In this document: one piece after another, positions 27,627 through 33,841 of the stretch
How positions within the stretch are numbered: the stretch's first letter is position 1
Layout of the letters: each line of letters starts with the position of its first letter
Assembly: GCA_949752735.1 (NCBI GenBank)
Contig: OX457052.1
Span: 13,181,037-13,245,036, forward strand
DNA from: Lumbricus terrestris
Lineage: Eukaryota; Annelida; Clitellata; Crassiclitellata; Lumbricidae
Direction: 5' to 3'
DNA length: 64,000 bases
Notes under the pieces: model-generated
Told to the model about the DNA's origin: nothing
Database searches by the model: none
Seen by the model: only the letters and a program-made list of their open reading frames with translations
Made by a program: the position numbers and the translations under genes

Positions 27627-29890
27627 GACCGTATAGGGCCTATACCGAACATTCGTATTCGCTTCGGAGTCGAATAGCTTTTTGGTATTCGGTCGAATAG
27701 TGGTAACGTGACTTCTGTTCTCATTAACATAATGTATAATGTGATTGCAGCCAGGCCTTCTTTACCTTTAGTTTAGGTAGACCTACTAAATGTACTGAGC
27801 TGAAACGTTTGCTTACTTTAGAAATCTTGAATGTCATCGGAAGACCTATGTTGTACACGATTCGTATTTTTATTGAGCCGAATAATCGGTCCAATTATTC
27901 GTATTTGATCGAATAGTGATATAATCAACCATTCGGTACAACCCTAATTATCATTTTTCGTAGAATTTGAACTTTACGAGATTTAATGCAACTTCAACCA
28001 GACATCACACAACAACTCTAATAGTTGTATTTAGAAACTAATCTGACCGATTAAGAAACGAAATGTGTGAAAAGTCGAATATAGCCAATAAATTTAACAT
28101 TTTCTTGATTTGAACGGTATACATGGATAGTCAAAAATTTAACATGGATACTTTCTGCGAAGTCTCGTATAATATTATTATATCGGCCTATAATCCTGCA
28201 TTAAACTTTGTTACTCTTGAAACCTAATAAAAAAAACTTTTGACCGAATTTCGTCTGTAGCCTATCTTTTGATCGGCACTGAAAAACTTGGATTATTTAC
28301 TAGAAAACTCATGCATGAAATATAAATATGAATCATTTTGTGAGAGAGAATTGGGTATAACCACTGCTTCACTAACGCATTTCGTGATCAATTTATCACT
28401 CCAAGGTAAATCCATTGAGGTAGAGAAAGGCAGGCTATGGTTGATGAGCTAACGAAGAAATGTTATAGGCTAAGGCTTGGCCCGAACGGGAAATGACATG
28501 AGAGAATGGGAAAAATTCAGGACAAGAAATGGGAAAATCTCGTTCATTAAACGCAATTCAAGTTCTCGGCACAACTTGAAAATGGCCATCAGACGATTCA
28601 GCTGAATTTAGTTTATTGTTAGAATCATTCAGATGCACAAAACAATAGGTAATAGTAATCGTAATCGTAATCGTAATCTCGAGACTTCTACAGCGCCCAC
28701 AAAAGCGAAGTCGTGGGAACCAGCTTATTCACAGGCGCTTAGGCTAATCAAAACAAAATCGATAGGCAGCGGGTCAAGTCCGGAGAGTCAGGCAGGCAGA
28801 TAGATGGACGGCTAAGGTGGGTGATGTTTAGGTAGTGGCATGTAGACCCTATGCAATGACGTAATCAACAAGATTAATTAACAACATCTCAAAGAGTCTG
28901 CGGTTAACGTATACAATTCTTATAGCCTACTTATAGAGAACTAGCTGGGGTACCCGGCGTTGCCCGGGATAAATATTATTCTACACACTCCTTGGCCGCT
29001 ACTGAGAAACAATTAAAATACGACGTCAATATAGCGCACACATTAACACAGCGAAATTTAAAGTGCAGAATGGGGTACTCGGCGTTCCACGGGAAATTTA
29101 GATTTTTCGTCCCCAAACCCAGGTCCACACGTCCATACGGGGCGGCTTCGCCGCCCATTTGGGGTTTATAAATGGTGATTTTATGCCCCTAACTCCACCG
29201 TCCCCTGTGGGGCGGCTTCGCCGCCCGTTTGGAGTTTATAAATGGTTATTTATGCCCCTCTGCTTGGAAGGTCTTCCCAATTCTGCTGGTTAAACTCATG
29301 TTGCATGGGGCTGTTCTTAGTGTATATATACTCCTTGGTCTAAGGCATTTAACTTTCCCAGGGCGGTTAAGCTGCGTAGCAAGCGCTCGAGTTTCAAGCT
29401 AAAGCAGCTAAGCCTTGGCGAAAAATGACGTCATTTGTTATTGCACATTCAAATAATGGCGTCGCATTTGCAGCGATCGCGTAATTAACATGGCGAAAAT
29501 TAAAATTTCTAATATCTCGAGTTCTAAAGTGAATAAGAAGGTGAAAATAGCGCGCCTGAGTAAGTTGAGTGAAGGTCTATTTATGTACAATGTTTAAGGT
29601 CAGTAGCTGCAAAACTGTGAGCGTGCATAACTGACAAATAAGCGTAGCCTACATCCTTTCTTATAGATATAGATGTCACAATTGAACCCTTCTAGAAGGA
29701 CTTGCAAAGGCAGGCGACAGAAACGATGAAGACATACAATGAAGCATTTTACACATTTCTTAAGCATTGGAGTAATAGCCCAACCGATATTCATAGGTCA
29801 ATGCAGCGCTTACCTTTCGGCGTCTGTAAGACCTGCAGTGGCCAGCATACCAAGGAACAGCAGCGATACCACGGCGGCCATCGAAGCCAT
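1569..29890 (-). CDS. Gene 1: receptor tyrosine kinase-like pseudokinase, 21 coding exons
   Basis: Single-pass receptor assembled from exons listed separately. The coding lengths are 77, 39, 74, 102, 114, 291, 121, 205, 827, 133, 189, 43, 39, 200, 226, 120, 146, 120, 127, 97 and 223 nt. They total 3513 nt with matching phases, giving 1170 residues. Domain order: signal peptide (1-22), cysteine-rich EGF-like exons (about 36-135), a long ectodomain with a beta-sandwich region (342-617), transmembrane helix (about 745-770), basic juxtamembrane segment, and kinase-like domain (about 860-1115). The beta-3 Lys (890) and alpha-C Glu (905/906) remain, but the HRD Asp is Arg987 and the DFG Asp is Gly1008. 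WSFA, WEIYSLG and CW..RPT motifs place the fold among tyrosine kinases. I infer a catalytically inactive surface receptor; ligand and subfamily are unknown. The start is the first ATG before a classical signal peptide. Confidence 0.85.
2428..2524 (-). CDS. Gene 1 exon 20: kinase subdomain X
   Basis: Encodes residues 1065-1097 (GETPYPHKNS onward), continuing WEIYSLG from the previous exon into the canonical SLG.TPYP motif of tyrosine kinases. Acceptor TTTTAG|GA, donor TT|GTGAGTA, phases 1 and 2. Confidence 0.87.
2759..2936 (-). mobile_element. tRNA-derived SINE (family 1), 5-prime truncated
   Basis: Minus-strand copy with the tail GGGAGCGCCTCTGA, the central TTCGGCGTGAAA region and a B-box-like GGTTCGAACCC. 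The A-box part is missing. The plus-strand reading frame across it is a by-product. Confidence 0.75.
3283..3409 (-). CDS. Gene 1 exon 19: activation-loop end and subdomain IX
   Basis: Encodes residues 1023-1065. It contains VPVKWLSPE (APE is SPE) and KTDAWSFAITIWEIYSLG, matching the DVWSFG..LWEI block of tyrosine kinases. Acceptor GAACAG|GTT, donor TTGG|GTAAAT. Confidence 0.9.
3987..4106 (-). CDS. Gene 1 exon 18: degenerate catalytic loop and DFG region
   Basis: Encodes residues 983-1022. The catalytic loop reads IIHRRLAVRNVLL, so the HRD Asp is replaced by Arg987 while the downstream Asn992 is kept. The DFG site reads KLIGFGPN, so the metal-binding Asp is Gly1008. The rest of the activation segment is charged and has no tyrosine. 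Acceptor GCTGTCAG|ATC, donor AAG|GTATGC, both phase 0. Confidence 0.9.
4349..4420 (-). mobile_element. LINE 3-prime end fragment
   Basis: Contains TATATAGCGCCTCTTCAAAG and the AGAGGCGCTCTCAGCCCAGCC motif preceded by an ATTCATTCATT tract. This is the same 3-prime terminus as the LINE at 39238-39800. Confidence 0.6.
4706..5022. mobile_element. hAT-like MITE, AAGGCCGTAGC family, copy 1
   Basis: 317 bp with terminal inverted repeats AAGGCCGTAGCTAG and CTGGCTACGGCCTTG. An exact 8-bp direct repeat, GACAGAAC, flanks it at 4698-4705 and 5023-5030. No transposase is encoded. Confidence 0.88.
5229..5374 (-). CDS. Gene 1 exon 17: kinase hinge to alpha-E
   Basis: Encodes residues 934-982, starting GPIMILEHCS (beta-5/hinge) and ending ARGVEHLHAND, the alpha-E helix just before the catalytic loop. 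Acceptor TTTTAG|GT, donor GAT|GTACGAGT. Confidence 0.87.
5884..6003 (-). CDS. Gene 1 exon 16: alpha-C helix
   Basis: Encodes residues 894-934 and includes DVRLMEEKIRFL and HANLVNFLGA, corresponding to the alpha-C helix (candidate salt-bridge Glu905/906) and the beta-4 HpNiv block. Acceptor TTCCAG|GT, donor GGAG|GTAATA. Confidence 0.85.
6362..6590 (+). mobile_element. tRNA-derived SINE (family 1), full length
   Basis: Begins with a tRNA-like head: A-box TGGTGTAGTGG and B-box GGTTCGAATCC. A central CACTCGCAATTGCTCAGCGC region follows, then the tail GTCGGGAGCGCCTCTGAGTA. This tail is shared with a resident LINE. Confidence 0.88.
6718..6943 (-). CDS. Gene 1 exon 15: juxtamembrane, glycine loop and beta-3 Lys
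   Basis: Encodes residues 819-894. A DDDDYIYTG acidic/tyrosine motif precedes the kinase fold. The glycine loop reads SNEGRFAV; only the second glycine is kept, the first being Asn866 and the third Ala871. VVAVKALR supplies the beta-3 lysine (890). Acceptor CTTCAG|CTC, donor AGAA|GTAAGCA. Confidence 0.87.
7547..7738 (-). mobile_element. tRNA-derived SINE (family 1), diverged copy
   Basis: Minus-strand copy ending at ACCGCGCCCCAC, with TTGCGAGTGA and a B-box relic. It is diverged from the other copies. Confidence 0.7.
8005..8204 (-). CDS. Gene 1 exon 14: transmembrane helix and juxtamembrane segment
   Basis: Encodes residues 752-818. It starts VIFGIILLVILIIVLVLLC, a strong transmembrane helix continuing from exon 13, then the basic stop-transfer RIYYFKKPVPRR and a cytoplasmic stretch with tyrosines (SYEDENPAYEAGG). 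Acceptor TTTTAG|GC, donor AAG|GTACGT. Confidence 0.9.
8320..8440 (-). other. Partial duplicate of the transmembrane exon
   Basis: A copy of the first part of exon 14 and its upstream intron lies just upstream of exon 14. It keeps a usable acceptor (ATTATAG|GCGTC) and the codons for VIFGIILLVILI. It then diverges and reaches a stop after about 20 more codons, near 8263. It could act as an alternative last exon or be a silent relic. Confidence 0.7.
8822..8860 (-). CDS. Gene 1 exon 13: 39-nt micro-exon before the membrane
   Basis: Encodes GLSDGAKVGIAFG, residues 739-752, just outside and entering the transmembrane helix. Acceptor TTGTAG|CT, donor TTTG|GTAAGAA. Joining it to exon 14 gives an uninterrupted hydrophobic segment, which supports this small exon. 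Confidence 0.8.
9046..10272. mobile_element. TU-like foldback element 1 with minisatellite inverted ends
   Basis: 1.2-kb element bounded by two inverted arrays of a 14-15 bp unit (GGACAATTCGGACCC), at 9046-9336 and 10037-10272. Both arrays start GGT(T/G)..CCGGACAATTCG. Read inward, they repeat the same order of variant units (GTCCCC, GTCCC, GTCCC, GTYGCC, then GGACC), so they are two inverted copies of one array. A CCTGCCCC(C) direct repeat flanks the element. The middle, about 9340-10035, has no recognisable gene but holds two copies of TTACCTCACTTGGCTATGAC. The corresponding intron of gene 2 lacks the element. All reading frames across the arrays are repeat artefacts. Confidence 0.8.
10327..10647. 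mobile_element. hAT-like MITE, CAGGGKCGGATMCAG ends
   Basis: 321 bp with inverted ends CAGGGTCGGATCCAG and CTGTATCCGCCCCTG. The flanking 8-bp repeats are ATCTTGCA/GTCTTGCA (one mismatch). The paralogous intron at about 43380 has a single undisturbed GTCTTACA site. Confidence 0.8.
10785..10946. repeat. Inserted inverted copy of an intron segment
   Basis: About 137 bp here (10790-10926) is the reverse complement of 12269-12405. The matching position in gene 2 (about 43525) lacks the segment, so it appears to be an insertion in gene 1. Confidence 0.7.
11334..11376 (-). CDS. Gene 1 exon 12: 43-nt micro-exon
   Basis: Encodes LGFLSTSEIPCRII, residues 725-739, in the membrane-proximal ectodomain. 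Acceptor TTCCAG|CTT, donor ATAC|GTAAGT. A near-identical 43-nt exon exists in gene 2, supporting it as a real exon. Confidence 0.8.
11518..11748 (+). mobile_element. tRNA-derived SINE (family 1), full length
   Basis: Same head, B-box GGTTCGAATCC and tail as the copy at 6362. It is absent from the equivalent gene 2 intron, where the flanks join directly (near 44095). Confidence 0.88.
11789..11977 (-). CDS. Gene 1 exon 11: cysteine-containing ectodomain exon
   Basis: Encodes 63 residues (662-724): DINTPCNVNDTTCYCIPQG onward to SSIEQTID, with five cysteines. Acceptor TTCCAG|GAT and donor GAC|GTAAGT are both phase 0. It is conserved in gene 2 (65 residues). Domain family not recognised. Confidence 0.87.
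12228..12332. repeat. Inverted repeat partner of 14817-14921
   Basis: About 100 bp is essentially identical, in reverse complement, to 14817-14921. The arms flank gene 1 exon 10 and the mariner-like element, and could support local inversion. Confidence 0.8.
12451..13219 (+). mobile_element. 5-prime truncated LINE
   Basis: Encodes the C-terminal end of a LINE reverse-transcriptase polyprotein (12627-12938, with RRAGYLHPDTLTAE and a terminal PRMLFKNIY). An (AAT)n tract follows at 13031-13093. A 17-bp direct repeat, ATTTGCTCTCTTGCTTT, flanks it at 12434-12450 and 13220-13236, consistent with target-primed insertion. Confidence 0.8.
13271..14452. mobile_element. Mariner-like element with doubled long inverted repeats, copy 1
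   Basis: 1182 bp starting CAGGGTGCACC and ending GGCGCACCCTG, flanked by TA. Each arm contains two direct copies of a roughly 190-bp unit (GGCCAAGATATGGGC through GGTGGGTGGCCTC), arranged forward-forward-spacer-reverse-reverse. The 300-bp spacer has no recognisable transposase. The paralogous gene 2 intron has the empty TA site near 45200. Confidence 0.85.
14535..14667 (-). CDS. Gene 1 exon 10: ectodomain exon (VSINVADRESGIANISYRIF)
   Basis: Encodes 44 residues (617-661). The VxDRESGIANISYRI motif looks like a continuation of the beta-sandwich repeats. Acceptor TTTCAG|TGT, donor AGG|GTAAGG. Gene 2 has the homologous exon one codon longer. Confidence 0.85.
14817..14921. repeat. Inverted repeat partner of 12228-12332
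   Basis: Reverse-complement copy containing AAGTGCACATGCACATGATG and TTATCTTATCTTATCTGACC. Confidence 0.8.
15198..16024 (-). CDS. Gene 1 exon 9: large beta-sandwich ectodomain exon
   Basis: Encodes residues 342-617. It reads NAKIEPRFYNWTDDGSGIAR, then VYSIELTVYDLAGNTARARK, the pattern of extracellular beta-sandwich modules with a DxAGN turn, and ends with VVGVDRTVPEV. Several N-glycosylation sequons are present (NYTW, NGSY). Acceptor TTTCAG|AAC, donor CAAC|GTGAGA. The gene 2 copy has exactly the same length (827 nt), indicating strong constraint. Confidence 0.9.
16030..17870. other. Intron 8, including a truncated SINE
   Basis: Intronic sequence between exons 8 and 9. It holds a C-run at about 16276 and a TG-rich simple repeat at about 17460-17490. 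No coding sequence was recognised apart from the SINE listed separately. Confidence 0.5.
16976..17162 (-). mobile_element. tRNA-derived SINE (family 1)
   Basis: Minus-strand copy running from the tail (AGCGCCCTTCAAG) to the tRNA-like head (GGATTCGAACC, CCACTACACCACC). Confidence 0.8.
17873..18077 (-). CDS. Gene 1 exon 8: ectodomain exon (FRVTVSGQLGGQ)
   Basis: Encodes residues 273-341, from NFRVTVSGQLGGQKQVTGA to SCPYFAIYLDQDIRT, with two cysteines near the end. Acceptor TTGCAG|TTT, donor ACG|GTAAAA. It is conserved in gene 2 with one codon fewer. Confidence 0.87.
18240..19135. mobile_element. Dispersed repeat beginning ACTAGCTGAATTACCCGGCG, copy 1
   Basis: Starts with CTAGCTGAATTACCCGGCG then TTGCCCGGG and ends with GACAAACTTTGAGC and a TA run. 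It shares this head and internal blocks (AATGACGTCAT, AGCGAAATTTAAAAT) with 28928-29672. Its class is not certain; it may be a non-autonomous retroelement. Confidence 0.65.
19429..19549 (-). CDS. Gene 1 exon 7: ectodomain exon (YSADCDGARERIDPPTAVAC)
   Basis: Encodes residues 233-273, with two cysteines. Acceptor GCTTAG|AT, donor AAAA|GTAAGC. The gene 2 counterpart at 58847 is one codon shorter. Confidence 0.85.
19560..19800 (-). mobile_element. Probable LINE 3-prime end
   Basis: Contains AAGTCAAGTCAAGTTTATTG followed by a hairpin (GGGACAAAGTCCCGC). The short tandem start resembles the simple-repeat tail typical of LINE 3-prime ends, read on the minus strand. No coding part was recognised. 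Confidence 0.45.
19984..21245 (-). mobile_element. LINE fragment (SINE-partner family), interrupted by a SINE
   Basis: Minus-strand remnant. The 3-prime tail at 19990-20060 ends in TATATAG and ATTCATTC. The reverse-transcriptase C-terminus at 20052-20306 reads LVPFARTSIIQSSAFSVVG. Degenerate RT motifs lie further up, including a DDTQAYMHCLSS block near 20870-20900. It is split by the SINE at 20909-21189. The site AACAGTTTTAAGTGCTTATA at 20071-20090 is the empty counterpart of the piggyBac-like insertion at 32833. Confidence 0.8.
20909..21189 (-). mobile_element. tRNA-derived SINE (family 2)
   Basis: 281-bp element. On the minus strand it has a tRNA-like head with an A-box-like GGCTGATTGGTAACGCG and a B-box-like GGTTCAACTCC. 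A 12-bp direct repeat, GTCATCAGCGTA, flanks it at 20897-20908 and 21190-21201, inside LINE sequence. It differs from SINE family 1. Confidence 0.85.
21442..21732 (-). CDS. Gene 1 exon 6: ectodomain exon (TTTPEISPCTVEV)
   Basis: Encodes residues 136-232, about 97 residues with three cysteines and a single domain-like block (ASGYINSVFWINSASIGD). Domain family not recognised. Acceptor TTGCAG|TA, donor ACAT|GTAAGT. Confidence 0.83.
21779..22031. repeat. GA-rich microsatellite (GAGACAGA/GAGAGA)
   Basis: Purine-only degenerate GACAGA/GAGA repeat in intron 5, about 50 bp from the exon 6 acceptor. On the transcribed minus strand it forms a long polypyrimidine stretch. The open frames across it are artefacts. 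Confidence 0.9.
22090..23715. other. Intron 5 with a local duplication and a dispersed repeat
   Basis: A block at about 22145-22240 (ATTATGATTTTTAATTATCG to TTATTCGACTT) recurs at about 22558-22650. The segment at about 22980-23170 (AACCAGCTTATTCAC-like, GCTACTAAGGTGGGTAATAC) matches 28655-28860 and part of 56730-56895, marking an unnamed dispersed repeat. No gene was recognised. Confidence 0.5.
23726..23839 (-). CDS. Gene 1 exon 5: EGF-like
   Basis: Encodes a cysteine-rich module with the order C..C..C..C.C..C (QCPLGEKLDCYPGTC, NCRCPTQYGFAGKNC), typical of an EGF-like fold. It is a symmetrical phase 1-1 exon. Confidence 0.85.
23876..23926 (+). mobile_element. MITE end fragment
   Basis: Matches the right terminus of the element at 34805-35264 (GGGATAC, GGATACTCTA, TTCGTGACACCGGC). 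Confidence 0.7.
24493..24594 (-). CDS. Gene 1 exon 4: EGF-like
   Basis: Encodes a six-cysteine module, ICSPACRGDQVCITPNNCGC then GGNTNCPYG. Acceptor TTTCAG|CT, donor TACG|GTAAGT, phase 1-1. Confidence 0.85.
24747..25528. mobile_element. Mariner-like element with doubled long inverted repeats, copy 2
   Basis: 782 bp starting CAGGGTGGGCC and ending GGCCCACCCTG, flanked by TA. It has the same forward-forward-reverse-reverse arrangement of roughly 190-bp units as 13271-14452 but almost no spacer, so it looks like an internally deleted derivative or sister family. Confidence 0.85.
25967..26040 (-). CDS. Gene 1 exon 3: EGF-like
   Basis: Encodes QCAGGTTTLEGRSCVSGYSG then CKCDI, a short cysteine-rich segment ending in the CxC pattern of EGF-like modules. 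Acceptor TTCAG|GTG, donor ATAC|GTGAGT. Confidence 0.8.
26368..26748. mobile_element. hAT-like MITE, CATAGGCGTACG ends
   Basis: 381 bp with inverted ends CATAGGCGTACGGG and CTCGTACGCCTATG. An exact 8-bp repeat, GAAGTACT, flanks it at 26360-26367 and 26749-26756. The inside is rich in poly-T and CCCGAAAAA motifs; the open frames are non-genic. Confidence 0.9.
26938..27100. repeat. Long palindrome (foldback) in intron 2
   Basis: Near-perfect inverted repeat: TGATATTGCTTAACTTCAGA on the left pairs with TCTGAAGTCAAGCAATATCA on the right. The arms are about 75-80 bp and centre near GTAAAAATTTTAC. It may be a small foldback transposon; no target duplication was identified. Confidence 0.85.
27377..27415 (-). 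CDS. Gene 1 exon 2: 39-nt micro-exon
   Basis: Encodes SHYTYTQYSYPCSQ. It links the signal-peptide exon (phase 2) to the first EGF-like exon (phase 2). Acceptor TTTCAG|TCA, donor GTCA|GTAAGT. The phase fit is the main support. Confidence 0.7.
27547..27625. repeat. (ATT)n microsatellite
   Basis: About 26 uninterrupted ATT units. Confidence 0.95.
27630..28920. other. Intron 1, no gene seen
   Basis: AT-rich intron sequence. A TCGAATA/ATTCGT motif recurs at 27650-27940. A dispersed repeat at 28655-28860 is shared with 22980-23170. No exon was recognised. Confidence 0.45.
28928..29672. mobile_element. Dispersed repeat (ACCCGGCGTTGCCCGGG head), copy 2
   Basis: Starts AACTAGCTGGGGTACCCGGC then GTTGCCCGGG and ends TTATAGATATAGAT. 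It has an internal duplicated GGGGCGGCTTCGCCGCCC hairpin at about 29137 and 29211. It is related to 18240-19135. Confidence 0.65.
29814..29890 (-). CDS. Gene 1 exon 1: start codon and signal peptide
   Basis: Encodes MASMAAVVSLLFLGMLATAG then LTDAE: a short N-region, a hydrophobic core and a small-residue cleavage site near ATAG-LTDA. Donor GAAAG|GTAAGC, phase 2. The upstream 5-prime UTR and promoter could not be delimited. Confidence 0.83.
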
Positions 29891-31135
29891 TCTCAAATGC
29901 CACTCCTCTTAGGAATTTTTCTTTCAGATCTAAGTATAAACGACGTAACTAAATAAAACTAAATTCAGCGAACATGACATGAATTAATTAGGCTATGTGC
30001 CTCTCCGTGTAGCCTATACCTAATAAAACATTTTAACAACGAGCGTAAACTAGGATTTACTAAGTAGCCTACAAGCCTACATTGCAGCTCCTCGTCAAAA
30101 GGTTGTATTTGCCTGACGAACATAGAACAGTATGCTAGGACTGTCTTTACACGAAAACTTATTTGCATGGCATAGATCTACATGTGCAGTCGTTATCTGT
30201 TCTGGTAGTCACAGATTTTTAAGACATTCTGAAATGGGTTATTTAGATTTTTAATCACGAATTATATATGATTTCTCCCTTCACTTACCCCGACAGGTTG
30301 ACTACAAGATGTGAGGTAGGCCTATTCGAATATGGCCTACAAACTTGATTTGTAGCAAAAAATTATTTCCCAGCTTAACTCTGGCAAATAAGTTCGTTTC
30401 TTCTGCAAAGTGAAAGCTACGCACTGGCCAAAATAATGTTCCTAATGACAAGTTGCTTCACATAATGGAAAATGAAATGATTTAGGCCTACCTTTACGTT
30501 TTATAAGCTTAGTAATGTATTTCCTGATGATGGTACAACACGTAGATTTTAAGCTAAACTTTTCTCGACCGATTTGCTACCGCTTATGTGAAGAGAAGTG
30601 TTCAGCTCGAGCACAAAACCTCTTAACTTCCTGGTCCATCAAGACACGAACTATGCATGCAATTTCAATAGAATGACTCACTTGACTTAGTTAGAGGGCT
30701 TGCACAGTGAAGGCATTTAAAGGCATGGGTAGTTCAAAGGCGGGTGTAGCCAAAATGAACCCAAGCACGACAGCTGTATTTAGCACGAATGCATGAATAT
30801 TGAACATGTTTAAGGCGGTATGGTGTGTACAGGCCTGCTTGGGTTAGAGGCATCACATGCAAGTACATCCAATACTAAGTTAGCCTATTGAGAAGGCTAT
30901 TTTAGGTTACTTACTTAATCGTGGCGAAGATTAGTGGTTTTTAAGGGAATGTACTTTTTCTTTTACATGTAGTTCCTTATACCTATTTGCAATCCGAAAG
31001 GCTCCAAACTTGGGTCGGTTCAAAGACGTGTGACATATTTACTTAGTACAAATATCTATGATGATTGCTAACTCATTTTAAAGCAGATATATACATGTAG
31101 AAAATCTATTTCTATTGCGTATATATAGGCCTATA
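29891..31135. other. Upstream region of gene 1
   Basis: Presumed 5-prime UTR and promoter region of gene 1. I found no clear TATA box, exon or transposon. Confidence 0.4.
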
Positions 31136-31139
31136 TTTG

Positions 31140-31360
31140 TGGCCCGGTGGTGTAATAGGTAGGTTTGTTGCCTTGCAGCCGCATGGTTGCAGGTTCGAAT
31201 CCACCTCAAGCCGCCTCGTTGGGCCCCTGGGCAAGTCTTTCACTCGCAATTGCTCAGCGCTTCGGCGTGAAATTCCGATTCTGTGTCCGCGCTGTAGTCG
31301 GGAGTGCTACTGAGTCGTAATCTTGAAAGAGCGTTATAACAAGGCACATACACAAATATA
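31140..31360 (+). mobile_element. tRNA-derived SINE (family 1)
   Basis: GGTGGTGTAATAGGT head, GGTTCGAATCC B-box, CGCAATTGCTCAGCGC core and GTCGGGAGTGCTACTGAGT tail. It is followed by a TA repeat. Confidence 0.87.
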
Positions 31361-31557
31361 TATATATATATAATTAGGGTATTAGAAATCTTGCTCGTTT
31401 GCGATAACGGAGAAAGTCTTAAATTGCCTCTAATTCTAGATTAGGCATGCCTTAATTTAATAACTTATTTAGAAACTATGGTTGCTAAAATTATGAATTA
31501 TTCCATTATCAATTTTCAGAAAAACTGTGCATCATGCTTTGCTTAGTCTATGTTCCC

Positions 31558-31606
31558 TTAATCAATCAATCAATCAATCAATCAATCAGTTAATCAATCA
31601 ATCAAT
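31558..31606. repeat. (AATC)n microsatellite
   Basis: About eleven AATC/AATCAGTT units. Confidence 0.9.
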
Positions 31607-31887
31607 TCTATATAGTTTATTCAAAACTTCAGGTTAGCGGCTTATTACATTTAACCATTTTAAGAATGTTTTTATATGATGTTCAATTTATATGCGACGC
31701 CAAATCCTAACAAGGTTTGATTGATGTAGATATTTTTTATGTGAGTTTGGTATACAATTTGCAACAGCATGTTTCTGAGTAATTCTCTAGAGATGAAGTT
31801 GATTGTCTGGTAAGAGTAGAACCCGGCATTTTGTCACGAGCTTCTGTTGTAGACGTACATGTAGACCAGGATTAGAGACCGGCTGCA

Positions 31888-32132
31888 GATTGTTTGCATT
31901 ATATATAAGTGTATATATAATTTATATATATATACATTTAACTTGTTTGCATTATATATAAGCTTATATATAATTTATATATATATACATTTAAGTTGTT
32001 TGCATTATATATAAGCTTATATATAATTTATATATATATACATTTAAGTTGTTTGCATTATATATAAGCTTATATATAATTTATATATATACACATTTAA
32101 GTTGTTTGCATTATATTTAGGCTTATATATAA

Positions 32133-32166
<34 letters not shown>
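31888..32166. repeat. AT-rich tandem repeat of about 57 bp
   Basis: Five copies of a unit built from GTTTGCATTATATATAAGC, TTATATATAATTTATATA and ATACATTTAA. Each unit contains palindromic TATATAAGCTTATATA. The last copy has an expanded TA run. Confidence 0.9.
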
Positions 32167-32167
<1 letters not shown>

Positions 32168-32832
32168 TTAAGGACTCCTCGCTATTCTAAATGGTGAATT
32201 TTAAATTAAATTCATTTGCGATTCAATTGGAAGCCACAAAGCGGCACCAGAGAGCAACCAGGAAGTAAAGTTTTAGGCAGACGACCGATGTCCTGCAGAA
32301 ACTCTATACTACTTCACGCACCATGAATCACGACAGCATACCTGAACCAGGTATGCAAACAGATGGGCAGATTCACACATTAGCATACATAAGCTTACAT
32401 GCACAGTGCACACTACACAGGCACAGTCCTGATCAGTGCATTTGTGTATAATAATATAAGCGGTAGGTCTTTTCATGTGGGTTTATGTCCATATAATATA
32501 TGGACATATTATAGGCTTACACAGACTGCATGCTCTAAATAATTATGAGGGGGGAAACGCGCCGTCGAAAACACTGATTATATTGAGAACATAACCACAG
32601 TTTAATTGCTGACATTATGGGTCGACGATCAACAAGCCAATGACAAGGACAACTCATCACACAAGCATGCGTGTATGTATACATGCATGTGCGCATGTAT
32701 GATGTAGGCCTACACACATACGAAATTAGTCACATTATTCATTCAAGCATTTATATATTTATATAGCGCCTCTTCAAGGAAACTACTCAGAGGCGCTCCC
32801 GACTCCAGTACGGACAAACAGAACAGTTTTAA

Positions 32833-33798
32833 CCCTCAGGCTACCAAGCTTTTTTTGTAACACTGACTACCAAGGGGGGGTGGTTACCACCCCCCCTGGA
32901 TTTTGGGTTTGGTTTGAGATATCATAACTTGTAATACACCATTCGATTCAGCATTCATTTCTGCACAAAATGGTATATTTAGGTTTAGAAAATATGAAGG
33001 CACCTCGAAATTATGAATTTTTTACCATGGGTACCCGTCGATTCCACAAAATGTATGCTTACGCATAGGGAATATATTAGATTATGTGTGTTTTATACAT
33101 GATTTATATATAAAAAGTAGTTTACATATAATAAAGTCCAATATTAAACTATAAAAACTAGTAATAAGTTTGTTTTATGTTAAATCAAAACAAAAAAAAT
33201 GTTATAGATGCTGAAAAACGTTTACGCAGACTTATCGGTTCGCGTTGCAAAAAACCCAACATTTTTATACATTTTAATTTATTTTGAGCACTTCCGGTCA
33301 TCAAATTTTAAATTGTTTAGTATTAAAAAATAGCCCTAAATGCCCTCTACAGAATGGCATAATTTATTTCTATTAAACAATAAATTATGGATAAGTTATA
33401 ATAGAAAAAACATGACAATTTTATGAAAATAAAACACCTTTATATATATTTTAATTTATTTTGAGCACTTCCGGTTGGCAAAAGACAACTCAATGAGCAT
33501 GGAAATGTAGCCCCACATTCCCTCTATAGAATGGTATAATTTGTGTCTCTTAATATAAAGGGTTGGAAAAGTTACAGACGATATTCCAGGGGGGTGGTAT
33601 CCACCCCCCTGGTGCCTTTGGTATATCGGGTGTAACTTTTGAACGGTAGGGGGCATCATAAAAAGTTTTATCTCAAAATGTGTCCCAATGAACCCTCTAC
33701 AGCTACCAATTTTTTCAAAATTTTATTCCAGACGGAACGAGAAAAATTTGCGAAAAACCTAGGGGGGGTGGCAACCACCCCCCTTGGTAGCCCGAGGG
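32833..33798. mobile_element. piggyBac-like non-autonomous element, TTAA target
   Basis: 966 bp with inverted ends CCCTCAGGCTACCAAG and CTTGGTAGCCCGAGGG, flanked on both sides by TTAA. Secondary hairpins (GGGGGGTGGTTACCACCCCC; GGGGGGTGGCAACCACCCCC) lie inside each end. A roughly 175-bp internal block (TTTTAATTTATTTTGAGCAC, CTTCCGGT) is duplicated at 33273 and 33448. No transposase is encoded. Confidence 0.9.
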
Positions 33799-33841
33799 TT
33801 AAGTGCTTATAGAATGTACGCGTGCATAGCAGTATATCATG

